From NCBI GenBank assembly GCA_021904315.1, contig CM038910.1, forward strand, positions 5,952,001 through 6,016,000: 64,000 bases of DNA, given 5' to 3'. How positions within the stretch are numbered: position 1 is the stretch's first letter; every line of letters begins with the position of its first letter. The notes under the pieces are model-generated. The model did not search any database. It was not told the DNA's origin and was given only the letters and a program-made list of their open reading frames with translations. Below are positions 25,208-35,679 of this stretch, one piece after another. The position numbers and the translations under genes were made by a program. The stretch comes from Sphagnum magellanicum (lineage: Eukaryota > Streptophyta > Sphagnopsida > Sphagnales > Sphagnaceae).

Positions 25208-27100
25208 CTATTTTTTCTTTTTCTTCTTTTTGTCGCCTCCTGAAGGATCACCACATGGCTCCAGCTTTTGTGAGAGCCTGGTCTCGAAGGGAAGCACACG
25301 GGTTTCCCAGAACGTGGTCTGCGACATGTGCGTGGTGGACAAGAGGCCCTCAATGTCGAAAGCGATTTCGGTATTCTCCAGCTCTTTCGGGAACCTCCAC
25401 GCCAGTGTGTCGTTGAACTCGGAGCCGGTGAAATTGATACCGCCATCCGAAGTGAAGGGCAAGGTGGTGAGAGGGTTGATAGGTATGCGTCGGCCGAACT
25501 GGAAGATGGAGGACTTGGCAGCCATGAGTTCCGGGTTTAGCCGTTGGAACTCCGTGCCGCGGAGACTCTCCAAGGTCCAGATGAAGCTGCCACCGCGGTC
25601 ACCGTGAACAGGTAACTGCTCCAGATTCCAAGGCTTGGTCTCGATTTTGGACGAAGTGGTAGCCCCTGCAGTGAGTGTGAGACCTCCAGCCGCAACTTTG
25701 CCTATATTGGCGTGCACCCCTGCTCGGATTTGTTCAGAGACGCCTACTTTGAAAGCAGTGTTGGACGAGCCACAAGTCATGGATACGGAATTCCCACCGC
25801 TCGTCGCCGGTATGACCTTCAGCTCGACACGGGAAGGAAAATGGCCAATCTTTTTTTCATCCCACGATGCGTTCTCTACATGCACTCGGACATGGTTGAT
25901 GCCAACCGTTAGCTCGATGAAGTTGGGACCGATTTCTACAGCGATTTTAAACTGTATGGCGACGTTCGTCATCTGCGGGAGCAATGGCTTGACGTACTTG
26001 TAGCGTCGCATTGCATGCTTGTTGTCTGAGTTGTAAGCCGCTTCAATCTCCGTCATCAGAGTGGGTACTTGCATTGTTATCTCCCATACTCCAAACATCG
26101 AGCGAGCGGTGCATCGCCATCGCGATTCGGCATCGGCCTCGGACTCGGTCCTATCGTACCCGTATGCACGAGCTTCGTCGGTTCGTCTCCAGAGATCGTA
26201 GCATAGATGGTCGCGTTGAAGCTTAGCAGTGATCTTCAATGCAAACCTGAGGAACTCCTCCTCGATGGCTACACGGTTGCGCATGATGTCTCCGCCGCGG
26301 CTCGACTGGCGATCGTGGGAACTCTGGACCGACTGTTGCTCGTCGATACGACGGAGAACCTCTCGAAAGACCGAGACGTGACTGTTCGCGGCCGCGACGA
26401 TTATCAGGCGCCACAGGAAGTAGGTCCGGAAACAGGCTCGAGTCGCCTCGTGGACCTCTTCTTCGTTGCTTCCACTGCCATGGAGCTCCACCACCGAGTA
26501 TTGCATAACCGGAGATGCATGCGGCAATAGCGACTTCACACTGGCTAGACGAGCTCTCCATTTCTTTGTCAAGTTGTTCCTCACAAACGGGTAACCCTCG
26601 TCTCGAGACATGGCGAGCTCGTAACCCATGAGTGCCAAACCGGCCAAGTTCGACGACCTGAGAAGCTCTTGCACCACGTCAAGAGAGCCGGAATCCACGG
26701 CCTTGAGCAATGCGAAACCCTTGAACCGCCAGGCTAGGGTGCTGGCAGTAAGCTCGGATAGCGCTTTGCGTAAAATCTTCACGACGTTGAAGTAACCGAG
26801 CTCGGCAGCTCTAACCAGAGCATGCCCGGCCACTTGGACGTCCACCGGGTTTTGAAGCTCGAGAACTTCTGACATCTTTCGCAGAGATCGGGCATAAATA
26901 GTTTGAAAGAGACGATCGGAGGAAGGTCTCAGTTCCTTGGCCCCTTGCCAGACCGCCCTCATCTTCGCCGCATCCGTCTCCGCTTTAGCACACTCCAATG
27001 TCTCTTGGAGCGCAGCATCATCACCAGTTTTTGCAGACCTTCGCTCCGCATCTTTCAGTGCCTGGTCCAAACCGCCACTATGCGATCCATACAACTCCAT
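25208..27100 (-). CDS. Single-exon 630-aa protein: ankyrin-like N-terminus plus uncharacterised beta-rich C-terminus
   Basis: This is the only long intact frame in the window. The start at 27098-27100 is the first in-frame ATG after an in-frame TAG at 27119-27121. Residues about 1-80 are charged and helical. Residues about 88-300 contain ankyrin-like helix pairs (HALVRAAELGYFNVVKIL at 93-110, LLKAVDSGSLDVVQELL at 131-147, IIVAAANSHVSVFREVL at 233-249), without the classic TPLH motif, so these are diverged repeats at best. Residues about 375-610 are rich in alternating polar and hydrophobic residues, with a Gly/Ala/Thr/Ser-rich stretch at about 450-485 and conserved-looking words (KPWNLEQLPVHGDRGGSFIW, FGRRIPINP, FDIEGLL, FWETR). 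No signal peptide or membrane helix is evident. The chain ends GGD plus seven Lys. CpG-rich codons contrast sharply with the surroundings, suggesting an active, selected gene. I do not recognise the C-terminal family. Ankyrin-like repeats usually mediate protein binding; the rest is unknown. No convincing TATA box or close poly(A) signal was found. Confidence 0.85.
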   Translation of the reverse strand: MELYGSHSGGLDQALKDAERRSAKTGDDAALQETLECAKAETDAAKMRAVWQGAKELRPSSDRLFQTIYARSLRKMSEVLELQNPVDVQVAGHALVRAAELGYFNVVKILRKALSELTASTLAWRFKGFALLKAVDSGSLDVVQELLRSSNLAGLALMGYELAMSRDEGYPFVRNNLTKKWRARLASVKSLLPHASPVMQYSVVELHGSGSNEEEVHEATRACFRTYFLWRLIIVAAANSHVSVFREVLRRIDEQQSVQSSHDRQSSRGGDIMRNRVAIEEEFLRFALKITAKLQRDHLCYDLWRRTDEARAYGYDRTESEADAESRWRCTARSMFGVWEITMQVPTLMTEIEAAYNSDNKHAMRRYKYVKPLLPQMTNVAIQFKIAVEIGPNFIELTVGINHVRVHVENASWDEKKIGHFPSRVELKVIPATSGGNSVSMTCGSSNTAFKVGVSEQIRAGVHANIGKVAAGGLTLTAGATTSSKIETKPWNLEQLPVHGDRGGSFIWTLESLRGTEFQRLNPELMAAKSSIFQFGRRIPINPLTTLPFTSDGGINFTGSEFNDTLAWRFPKELENTEIAFDIEGLLSTTHMSQTTFWETRVLPFETRLSQKLEPCGDPSGGDKKKKKKK

Positions 27101-27740
27101 ATCCGCAACTTTCGCATACTATATGTTACTCAGCAGCAAGCTACTTGCTCGCTCCTCACCCCCTGAACTTCCGTATCGGAAAGCAACCTTCCAAGTAACC
27201 GATATAAAAACCACCACGCAACCTTACAACCACCAGTGTCACGTCACAAGCAAATCCTCGATGCGTCAACAGCACTTTCTTTTAACCTTTTCACAGTGAT
27301 GAACAACCTCAGAACTTGCAACAATCGATTGAACTAACAAACTAAGCCGGAAAGGGAAAAGCGCCAAACGCTCCCCCGGCTTCCGCCTCACGGATATGCA
27401 CCACAAAGCTTCCTTGAGCTTGAAAATACTCTCAACTCTTCCCAAGAGCAAAAAGTGAAAATCACTTCCCACGTGAAGAGAGGTACTGGAATCAGATCGA
27501 TATCAAATGCAGCCAGCAAGCACGAGTGACAAAACCTTTGTCGTCGGAAAAAACTTGCAAGTCGGATCAAAACAAGAAGAAATGATCTATCGATAGATCT
27601 CGTGAACAATCGTCGAAGAGGAACAGAAAACCCCACTAAACATTCAGAGTGCGCTACCAGGGTGCGCGGCCGAAGAGCTTGGAGAGCGAGCTTCGTTTGC
27701 AGTAGAAAAAATGTAGAGCGAGCACTGTTCATTTGGCTGC
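27101..27740 (-). promoter_or_regulatory. Likely 5' leader/promoter region of the 630-aa gene
   Basis: The CpG-rich composition of the gene continues upstream to about 27740 and then drops back to AT-rich sequence. Short minus-strand frames here (27732-27388 and 27472-27266) have no domains and are best explained as leader sequence. A TATAAAAA at 27201-27208 reads on the plus strand and so would not serve this gene. The exact transcription start is not visible. Confidence 0.4.
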
Positions 27741-27744
27741 TGTA

Positions 27745-27788
27745 AGAACCGCACTTGCGGTTTTGTAAGCCGCAAAGACAGGTTCTAA
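27745..27788. repeat. Nested inverted repeat at the upstream edge of the gene island
   Basis: AACCGC/GCGGTT (27747-27752 and 27757-27762) form a short hairpin. AGAACC (27745-27750) pairs with GGTTCT (27781-27786). It marks the point where GC-rich sequence gives way to AT-rich sequence. It may be a regulatory palindrome or an insertion scar. Confidence 0.4.
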
Positions 27789-28671
27789 GTAACTACAGAT
27801 TGACCTAATGACAAATTAATTAACAGTAATCACGTAATTAGTGTGTAGTTAAAGCTAATCAGTGGGCCTCCAAATGAACAGTAATATGAGTGTACTAGTT
27901 TCTTTCGTAACTCAGTTTGTCATGTGTTTTTTTATTGACAATTTTAGAAATTACCTCAATTGAGAGACCCAAATCAAAAAAGGTACATACGGAAGAAAGT
28001 TTGTGTTGACCCGATAAAGAATGAAGGCCAGGGAGGGGGGAGTTGAAACACGGCTGTTGGGTTGATTTTTTTGCCCAGGATGTGCTCAAGAAAAGTTGTG
28101 CACAATTTTCACCCACTAAAGCTGGTCTGTCGTGAGTTTAGTGGCTCAATTTGAACAATCTGGAAAGCTGACTACGTCTAAGTTTGGGCACTCCAGCTGA
28201 TTCTGAATTTCTTTTATTGAGAGAAAACCTTCCCCACTTGCTGGTGTTTTTTAACTGTCTTGTTGGCCTAGAGAGAACCCTTTTTTTTTAAATCCAATAT
28301 TCTGATATTTTGAAGGTAGATCTAAGGCAATTTTTTGCTACAATTTGCTTTTTCTATTTTTTTCAAAAAAATTTCTGAATCACAAAATGGCGACAAAAAA
28401 TCCATGCAAGTCACAGTACCATATTGAATGAATTTTCCCAACAAGATAGAGAAAAAAAAGGTACGGAAAGTACAAGGAATTTAGTTTCGAAAAAATGGGC
28501 CCAAACCAACAATTATGAGGGAAAAAATATATAAAGTCACCATATTTTTAGAGAATAGGTTCCAACAACTCCACAAATTATAGGAGGAATCCTAAATCTG
28601 GTTAAGTTTTCTTGTGTATGATAATAATTGATTACCTGCCTCTCAAAGTTTTGGGGGGGGGGGAGGAGGAG
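27789..28671. other. AT-rich intergenic DNA
   Basis: No gene is visible. It ends in a G11 run at about 28653-28663 followed by GGAGGAG. Confidence 0.5.
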
Positions 28672-29200
28672 AAAAAAAACTGCACAGTACCTTATATATT
28701 TTTGAGGATTACTAGGCCAGTTTCAAATGAAAGTAAATTATGTTACATTTTGATCAAATAACAGCCCAAAAGTGACAATCTTTTTATGAAAAAAAAAGTT
28801 TTTTAAAAAAAACTTCCCACAATTGCCCACAAAAAATAGCTGTAAAGCCCCAAGTTCCAACATATATATTTTAGGGGATTATTAGGCCAATCTCCGACTA
28901 AGTTTCCGTTTAATCAAACAAGTAGCCATTAAAAGAAAAAAAACTGCACAGTACCTTATATATATTTGAGGATTACTAGGCCAGTTTCAAATGAAAGTAA
29001 ATTATGTTATATTTTGATCAAATAACAGCCCAAAAATGACAATTTTTTTATGAAAAAATAAGTTTAAAAAAAAAAACTCCCCAAAAATTGCCCACAAAAA
29101 ATAGCTGCAAAGCCCCAAGTTCCAACATATATATCTTAGGGGATTATTAGGCCAATCTCGGACTAAGTTTCCGTTTAATCAAACAAGTAGCCATTAAAAG
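28672..29200 (+). repeat. 264-bp tandem duplication, two copies
   Basis: Copy 1 (28672-28935) and copy 2 (28936-29200) both run from AAACTGCACAGTACCTTATA to AACAAGTAGCCATTAAAAG with only scattered differences. Within each unit, GAGGATTACTAGGCCAGT and GGGGATTATTAGGCCAAT hint at an older half-unit duplication. It is non-coding. Confidence 0.9.
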
Positions 29201-29812
29201 TTCATTATGTTATAAAGCCCAAGTCTTGACCATTCCTCAGCTTGTTCAGCGGCTCTACAGGTGACATAGAAGACTAAATGTTACAGCATCCCTGGTCACC
29301 CAATCCAGGTTCCCCACCACTCTGGTAACGCCAATCCTCTTTCCCGAACTTTATCCTTTCTTATGGTTCAAAGTATCAATCTTGTCGCCATCTGTTAGGA
29401 TTTTTACAATATATTTCTTTCTCTCCATCCAAGAACATTTGGCTTGCAAGTTTGCACAGATTCCGTCCCTGATGGATCCCTATCCCTCATCTTCAAGGAG
29501 AAGGGTATTAGATTATTGTCTTGAGCTGTGTTTTCTTCTTCTTCACATTTGCCATCATATCTTTTCTGGCCCTGTCCATAAGGAAGAGATTTTTAATCTT
29601 CTCAGGATTTAGACACAATTTTAATTTGAAATTAGAACCCCAGCGACAGCTGGAGACATAAGTATATCTCTTGGAAGACGTTTAATCAGCAATAGGTCGT
29701 TATTGCAGGCAGTATTACACTACTAATTGCTTCTTTTTTCTCATTACCCGTCTTTATGCCCGCTCAATCTAATTTCAAAGATGGATGATGCCCGGACATA
29801 CTTTGAGCCCAT
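29201..29812. other. Intergenic DNA
   Basis: No gene. The segment about 29660-29745 (AATCAGCAATAGG, TTATTGCAGGCAGTATTAC) resembles 48195-48250 and is probably a dispersed TE fragment. Confidence 0.45.
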
Positions 29813-30066
29813 GCTTTACACTAGGAGTCAGGGCCGAAAAACCTTGGGGCCAACTTTGAGCATTTTTGGCTTCTTGTTTGGCCCCAAGTTACTAATAAAT
29901 GCTGAAACATTGGCCCCAAGGGTTGCAAATTGGCCTCCCAAATTCAATGACACCCCCTTTTTTAGCCTTGGGGCCAGTACAAGACCATAAAGTTCAGCAT
30001 TCATTAGCAACTTTGGGCAGATTGAAAAGACTTTTTCTACTTCAGCCTCCACTCCTAGTGTAAAGC
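29813..30066. mobile_element. Foldback/MITE element, 254 bp, perfect 16-bp ends
   Basis: GCTTTACACTAGGAGT (29813-29828) is perfectly inverted at 30051-30066. The inversion continues imperfectly inward: GGCCCCAAGTTACTAATAAA with TGCTGAA (about 29880-29906) matches TTCAGCATTCATTAGCAACT with TTGGGC (about 29993-30018). The element could fold into one long hairpin. It has no coding capacity. A lone end-like word (GACTCCTAGTG) lies just outside near 30123. Confidence 0.75.
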
Positions 30067-30355
30067 CTGTGTGGGGCTGATTTCAACTTTTGCACCAATA
30101 GGAATGCTTGATTTGTCTGCCCTGACTCCTAGTGTTTTGCAGGTCTTATAGACACTAGAAATTTCACTCCCAGTTTCAGGCAGCACCTGCCCCTTGACTA
30201 CTAGATGATTTTTTTATATTAAATCGAGCCTTGTCAAAATAAGATCCTGAAAATCTTCTGTTTTCTGAAACCCAGTTTCCTGAGACGGTACCAAATTTAG
30301 GTCAGTTTAAAGAAACACTCAAATCGGGGATGAAACAAAGGATTATTTAGAGCGG
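30067..30355. other. Intergenic DNA
   Basis: No gene supported. Confidence 0.5.
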
Positions 30356-30751
30356 TCAAAGTAGGGGCCAAATACAGGGTGACTTTTCTGTTAACTCTAT
30401 TATAGTATGTGTATCATGTGGTGTGTAGTTTTCTTGAGATGAATTCAAAATCAAAGAAAATGGACAGAATCCGCGAAGAATCTTGTGGGGGAAGCTGTGA
30501 GGAAAAGTTGAAGAGGAAGAAGATTCAGATCCAATTGTAGACTTTTTCTTGCTTGAGAGTATTTCTGTTGTCTCTACGCCGAGAATGGCAGATCCAGCCT
30601 CCCCTGAACAGAATCTCGGTCGGGATAAGCCCTTCCCTGAACTGAATCTGGGTCCGTAACCTTTACTGGAACTGAATCTTTCTTTTGGATGCAACCTTCC
30701 CTGAGCACAATCTGCGTCGGCACATAACACCTGCATGCTTGCGTTGTACAC
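30356..30751 (-). other. 131-codon open frame with 11-residue repeats, doubtful gene
   Basis: The minus-strand frame opens with ATG and contains Ser/Gly/Arg-rich repeats (GPRFSSGKGLSRPRFCSGE) encoded by the ~33-bp minisatellite at 30599-30726. The remainder has no recognisable domain. The open frame may simply be sustained because the repeat unit is close to a multiple of three and stop-free. Confidence 0.25.
30599..30726. repeat. Four degenerate ~32-33-bp tandem copies
   Basis: The unit CTTCCCTGAACTGAATCTGG plus GTCGG starts near 30599, 30631, 30662 and 30695. Confidence 0.7.
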
Positions 30752-31459
30752 GTCGTGCGAGCACAGCCACTCGCTTGCTATACTTACCCACCAGCACCAT
30801 TAAGTTAGGTCATTCACGACACGCGGTATGGTGTGCGAAATGATTACGCCCCGGGGGCGGAGACTCATGCCATGAATGTCCTGCCTGAACCTGCGCTCCT
30901 ATTTCGGGAGCTTTTTTTTTAAATTATCATTCTCAGATGAGCATCATGCGCATCCTGGCCCTTCATCTTTCTTTCTTTTTCCCCCCCTGGAGTCTTGCAA
31001 GGCAACTAGGTACGTAGTAGAGAAAAAAAAGCCTGGACTGGTTCCTTGCATTCATTGACCTGCCATCGCGCACTCGGAAGAGGAGGACAGCGGTACGCGC
31101 TCTTGCCACGGGCTTCTCATGTGGCCACAACTTGTTGCTGACTAAGTTACTACCCTGTTGTGTTGTCTAACATCACCCCCACCCCACTAACCCAACCCAT
31201 ATTGGAAATTTATTTCTTGGAAACGGAGCTTTTTTTTTCCTTTAAGGGTAAGGTCCGAGGCCAAGGGCATTAGTTGAAGAAGGACCTACACATGGTTGGA
31301 GCTGAGCGCAAGGCCACTTCTGGTAATGCCCTTGATTGAGGGCTTTAATGAATGTAAATATCTGCCAAAAAAAGATTTGTAAATTTTTTCAATGGATGAG
31401 ATTGTCAATCAAACGTGAATCACCTACAAGGCTGAAAAATTGGAAGATCTCTTAGGAAC
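30752..31459. other. Mixed-composition intergenic DNA
   Basis: No gene recognised. Short T- and C-runs are present (for example near 30910 and 30978). Confidence 0.5.
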
Positions 31460-31685
31460 ACTGGGAGATACTTCCCAAGAAACTGCCAAGAACGCACAGA
31501 ATGGATGGATGGTCTGTGGACAGGACATCCTTTTTCATTGGGTTCTTGTTCCTCGGCTGCCCTCCCCATAGCTGAAGGTTCTAAAACTGCACCAAGGATT
31601 CTAAATTTGGGGTTCATCCAACTGGATGGCCTCACAATGCGAAAACACGGATGGCGGTTTCATGGCTGTTAGGTTACACCAGCCC
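31460..31685 (-). mobile_element. Copy of the GGGCCA-type TIR element (inverted relative to 51561)
   Basis: 31501-31685 is a clear reverse-complement match to 51561-51745. Shared words include CATTGGGTTCTTGTTCCT, GGATTCTAAAT, GGGTTCATCCAA, TTGGATGGC (here CTGGATGGC) and ACACCAGCCC at the outer end. The left end near 31460 is diverged, so the boundary is approximate. It has no coding capacity. Confidence 0.7.
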
Positions 31686-32015
31686 AAAAAATGAAAGGTA
31701 CTTCCCTACACCAGACAAGCCCTTCTTGAAAATGGCAGGCCCCGGCATTCTTCTGAGGTCAAAAACCGCGTTGGAATGTGCTCTCCATATGCACTAGTCA
31801 AGTTTGGGCGGCTCTTTACAACTTCAAACTTATGTTTTAAAATTTAACTTCACTTTCTTTTTTAATGTTTTCCATTTCTTCACTTTCCAACACAATTTTA
31901 TTTTCATTGTTGAAAGATTTGGTGTGAGTTTTAGGATCACAAATTGTAGTGAACAATTTTGTACTGGTTTGTACAATTTACATACATTTGAATCTATAAG
32001 AATTATTTCGATATC

Positions 32016-32285
32016 TTTTTTCAATTTTATTGTTATACATTGGTGATAGAATGTACAGAATGAAATTCGTTATGCACATTCAGTATATGCCTACAATTTT
32101 GAAATCGTTTTAGATTTGAAATATATTTAAGTGGGTTCTTGAACTTTTGATGTTTTCAATTTTATTGTTATACATTGGTGATAGAATGTATGGAATGCAA
32201 TTCGTTATGCACATTCATTATATGCCTATGATTTTGAAATTGTTCTAGATTTGAAATATATTTAAGTGGGTTTTTGAACTTTTGA
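32016..32285 (+). repeat. 135-bp tandem duplication, two copies
   Basis: Copies at 32016-32150 and 32151-32285 share TCAATTTTATTGTTATACAT, GGTGATAGAATGTA, TTCGTTATGCACATTCA and AAATATATTTAAGTGGGT with about 90% identity by eye. It is non-coding. Confidence 0.9.
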
Positions 32286-33300
32286 TATGCTTATAAATGA
32301 TGCCAATTGTATGTGAGCAACTTACAATACTAAGGATCCAAAGGTTGTTCTATAACAACAAAATAATTATTAGAAGTTATAATTATAAATAATAATATTA
32401 TGGCTTGGGGTAATAGTATGAATAAAAATGAGGAATAACATAATGAATTTCATGGGTTTTACAAGGATAAATTTTTTGATTAAGGGCATAAAGGTTGATT
32501 ATGAATAATTTAGATAATTATTTCAGGTTAGTAATAATGAAAGGTCAAATATGTAGACTTGAGCAAATCCTAGACTCCAAATAATGTAAAACCTATTTAT
32601 AGAAGAATGAAAAGTTATAAATGGCACGTGATGATTGGTTTGATATATGGGGAATAGATGTAGATGAATGTGATTAACTATTCATACATTTCTTTCCTTC
32701 AAGTACATAAGGGATATAAATTAGAGCTTTTGGCTCATAATTTGCATTCAATAATTTCGTATCACTAATTCCTATCAAAACTTATAAAAGTATCATATGT
32801 GAATAGGAAGTTTTGAAAAAATAAAATGTGGATATTATTGTGAATACCATTGTAGAAACTTTATAATCTTTGGTGAGTGATCCTCATAAAAGAGAACCTT
32901 TAAACACGTGTGATGAATTCCCTTGGGGTGTAATTCTCACATACATATTCAACTTTAAACATGTGGGTGATCCTATCCCAAATGAGTGTAAAATCTCATG
33001 TTGGGAATCATGTGAATGACGAATATTGCAAGTGTTGTTTTGAAATATGTTTGATAGTCTACCTATGTGCTAGAAAGGATTAATCCTCATAGTTCTAGAC
33101 CCCCCTAGACTACAAATCCACATTTTGTGTCATGAATTTAAAGTTTTGTTGAAAACATTAATGTCACTAAAATTGTTGACTTGTTTAGTTTTTTCCCCCA
33201 CAACAATTTTTTTTGCTAACAATATTAAACAATGAATGCAAATATACATAACCCTTGAACTGCCTTCCAATAACAAGGCTTTTATTTTCAAAGTGTAGAA
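32286..33300. other. AT-rich intergenic DNA
   Basis: No gene supported. Confidence 0.5.
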
Positions 33301-34920
33301 AGTGCAAGAATGGCTACCTTCAATCGGACAATGGAACATATTTTGCTATATGCCAATTTTTAAAGAAGAAATGTTGGGTTACATTCTTTTTATATCTATA
33401 GCATTTGGGCAACAGATTATTTGGATGAAGCGCATTTTGGCTACTTTGTTTTCACAAATATTGTACATTTGTCAATTGTTTAATTTTTCAATTAAGATTA
33501 TTGACAATAGTTTAATTATGGATTTTGTAGCCTTGGCAATGAAAATATATAGGTTTTGAATTTGTTGTTGCATGTTCAGAACAACAAATTCAACCACAAC
33601 AAAATCAAGCCCCACAAAAATTAAGCCTATGTTATTCACAATAACCAATAACCAATAACCCTTGAGGGAATTGAACCCCATCAAATGGTCTTGCCCACTA
33701 CAACAACAAAGGAATTCCACACCCATACAATAATCAAAAGCCCCACCCGACTTTCAAACATTCAACCCCAGCACCCAAACGATATGAACACTTTAATAAA
33801 CAAAATTCAATATGTGAATAAAAACTTCAAAATCACAAATCACTTTTATAACTTACTTAACAACTCACCCCAACCTCCTTCCACAAATGCAATTGCATCA
33901 CCATATACAAAATTAAACAAGATAAAAAATATTAATTAAACATCTTAACACACAAGTCAAAGTGAAGAGTTCATCAATTCCACTTCTCGTTTTTAAGAAT
34001 CAAATGTTTTGAACATTTTCTCATTCTAAACAAACTCCAACACCTAAACAATTGCAATGTCCTCTAATTTAATATACTCATAATCTTGTGAATCAAAATG
34101 GCAAAAGAATTAATCTTCATCCACAATATGGAAATTACATTCAAGTCTAAACCTTCAATCATTATCCTTTCAAGTACATTGTGAGGCATACTAAGTCTTT
34201 AAATATATATATATAAATTTATGGTCTTGTGAATACTCTCCACTGAATGTCCAAATGTTCATATGGTTAGGGCCATATCAACATTTAAACCTTCAACACA
34301 GATTTGAAAACATTTAACTACAAAAGGAATGAACATTTTACTAAGACAAGATTCAACCAGTACTAGGGGTATAGAAGGCCAAACACCACTGGTAAGTTGT
34401 AAGTTATTGGTTTGTATCCAATCATATAATGTCTATGTTAAGAACTTGTCAAAATTATATAGTTAAACCCAAACATGAATAAGAAAAAACACAAGTAATG
34501 TGTAACATTTATTGTCCTCGTTAAACAAGTATGTTCTATCATTCAAGTTCAATTGTAAAATTGTGATTTGGAAACATAATTCAAAATTTTAAAAACATAT
34601 TATCGAAAAATCCTTAAGGTCCAAGAAGATGAATTCCAACTCTTCCCTCCAAAAAAAGATTCAAAATTTAATGATCTTGGTATCTAATTAGGTACTAAAA
34701 TACTACATTATTAACTACCATCTCTTCCTTTAACATTGCCAATGTTGCATGGTTCTCACAATCCCCCTCTCATAACTTATGCACCTATTTATCAACCCTA
34801 TTTTCACAATGGTAATGTCAAAGTGTTCATATGGATTGAGCCATTTGTATTAGATTATGTGATATTCGATTTGATAATTGGTCCATCAATTTTCACATGT
34901 GAAAAATTAGATCCTTGAGA
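33301..34920 (+). other. Discontinuous P/Q/N-rich coding-like remnants
   Basis: Several plus-strand pieces look like decayed coding sequence: EQQIQPQQNQAPQKLSL near 33580, PSNGLAHYNNKGIPHPYNNQ near 33680, and LPMLHGSHNPPLITYAPIYQ near 34735. They sit in different frames with many stops. The composition suggests a gag-like or low-complexity protein of an old retroelement, but no nucleocapsid, protease or polymerase motif was found. Confidence 0.25.
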
Positions 34921-34996
34921 ACTGACATATTTTTTTAATTTAAAAAACTTGAGAATTACATGGCGTTATTGGGAGGAGTTGGGTTTAGTTTTCAAG

Positions 34997-35065
34997 TTAT
35001 GGTCCAGGGGTTCAATGGATAACAATTTTCATTCCTTTGAACAAGTATTGGGTTCAAACCTTATT
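34997..35065 (+). other. tRNA-like segment, possible SINE head
   Basis: GGGGTTCAATGGATAAC resembles a polymerase III A box and TGGGTTCAAACCT a B box, spaced as in a tRNA gene, but the stems do not pair well enough for a functional tRNA. A tRNA-derived SINE remnant is possible. Confidence 0.3.
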
Positions 35066-35679
35066 ATTTGATAACCGGACTTTCATTGATGATGAGAACT
35101 AGCTTATTTGAAAATAATTAGTTTTTTATTTCGAGCAATTTGAAAATGAAGGCAAGTATCACAACATTAAATTATTTTTTTCCAAGAATTGAGCCAATTC
35201 TTAAAATCTAGTCTAAGAATTGGAATTGGTTTCTCAAAAGAAAAAAAAAATGCCCAACACTAAACATTACCCCCTTATACTTTTGATTCCATCTTCAAAA
35301 TCATTATTAATCATTCCTGGGTCTTTTCAATTGTTATTACAAACTCTTCATACTCTAGTACCTATTGTTCTACAAGAACATATTTTTTCCAAACCTTGGT
35401 ATTGACTTTTCAACTATAATGTCCTTTACATCACCTATTTTGCCTCTACAATATTGTCACATGTTGTTGCATCTCCAACACGTATGTGAGTTCTATGTGT
35501 TCCTATTTTTGTGTTGATTGATGGGCTTGCACCTATTCACTAATACTTGTTTCCTCCTTTTCAAGACTTACATACTAATATTCCAAGACTCAAAACAAGT
35601 GGTACATAATTGAAACTAGGACATGTTATTTCATAAAACTACAACTTGTGCTTGTACATGTCCTCATTTACACACTAGG

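Noticed and set aside
25230..25607. Long plus-strand open frames opposite the 630-aa gene (also 25635-26003, 26207-26530, 26937-27299)
   Set aside because: They are antisense shadows of the CpG-rich gene; no domains, and the minus-strand reading explains the base composition.
26223..26561. Overlapping 112-codon minus-strand frame inside the gene
   Set aside because: Out-of-frame shadow rich in Arg/Ser/Pro, typical of GC-rich alternate frames.
27201..27208. TATAAAAA as promoter of the 630-aa gene
   Set aside because: It reads on the plus strand, opposite to the gene.
33300..33400. LQSDNGTYFAICQFLKKK string recalling an integrase catalytic strand
   Set aside because: The flanking sequence is not integrase-like and there are many stops; a single motif is not enough.
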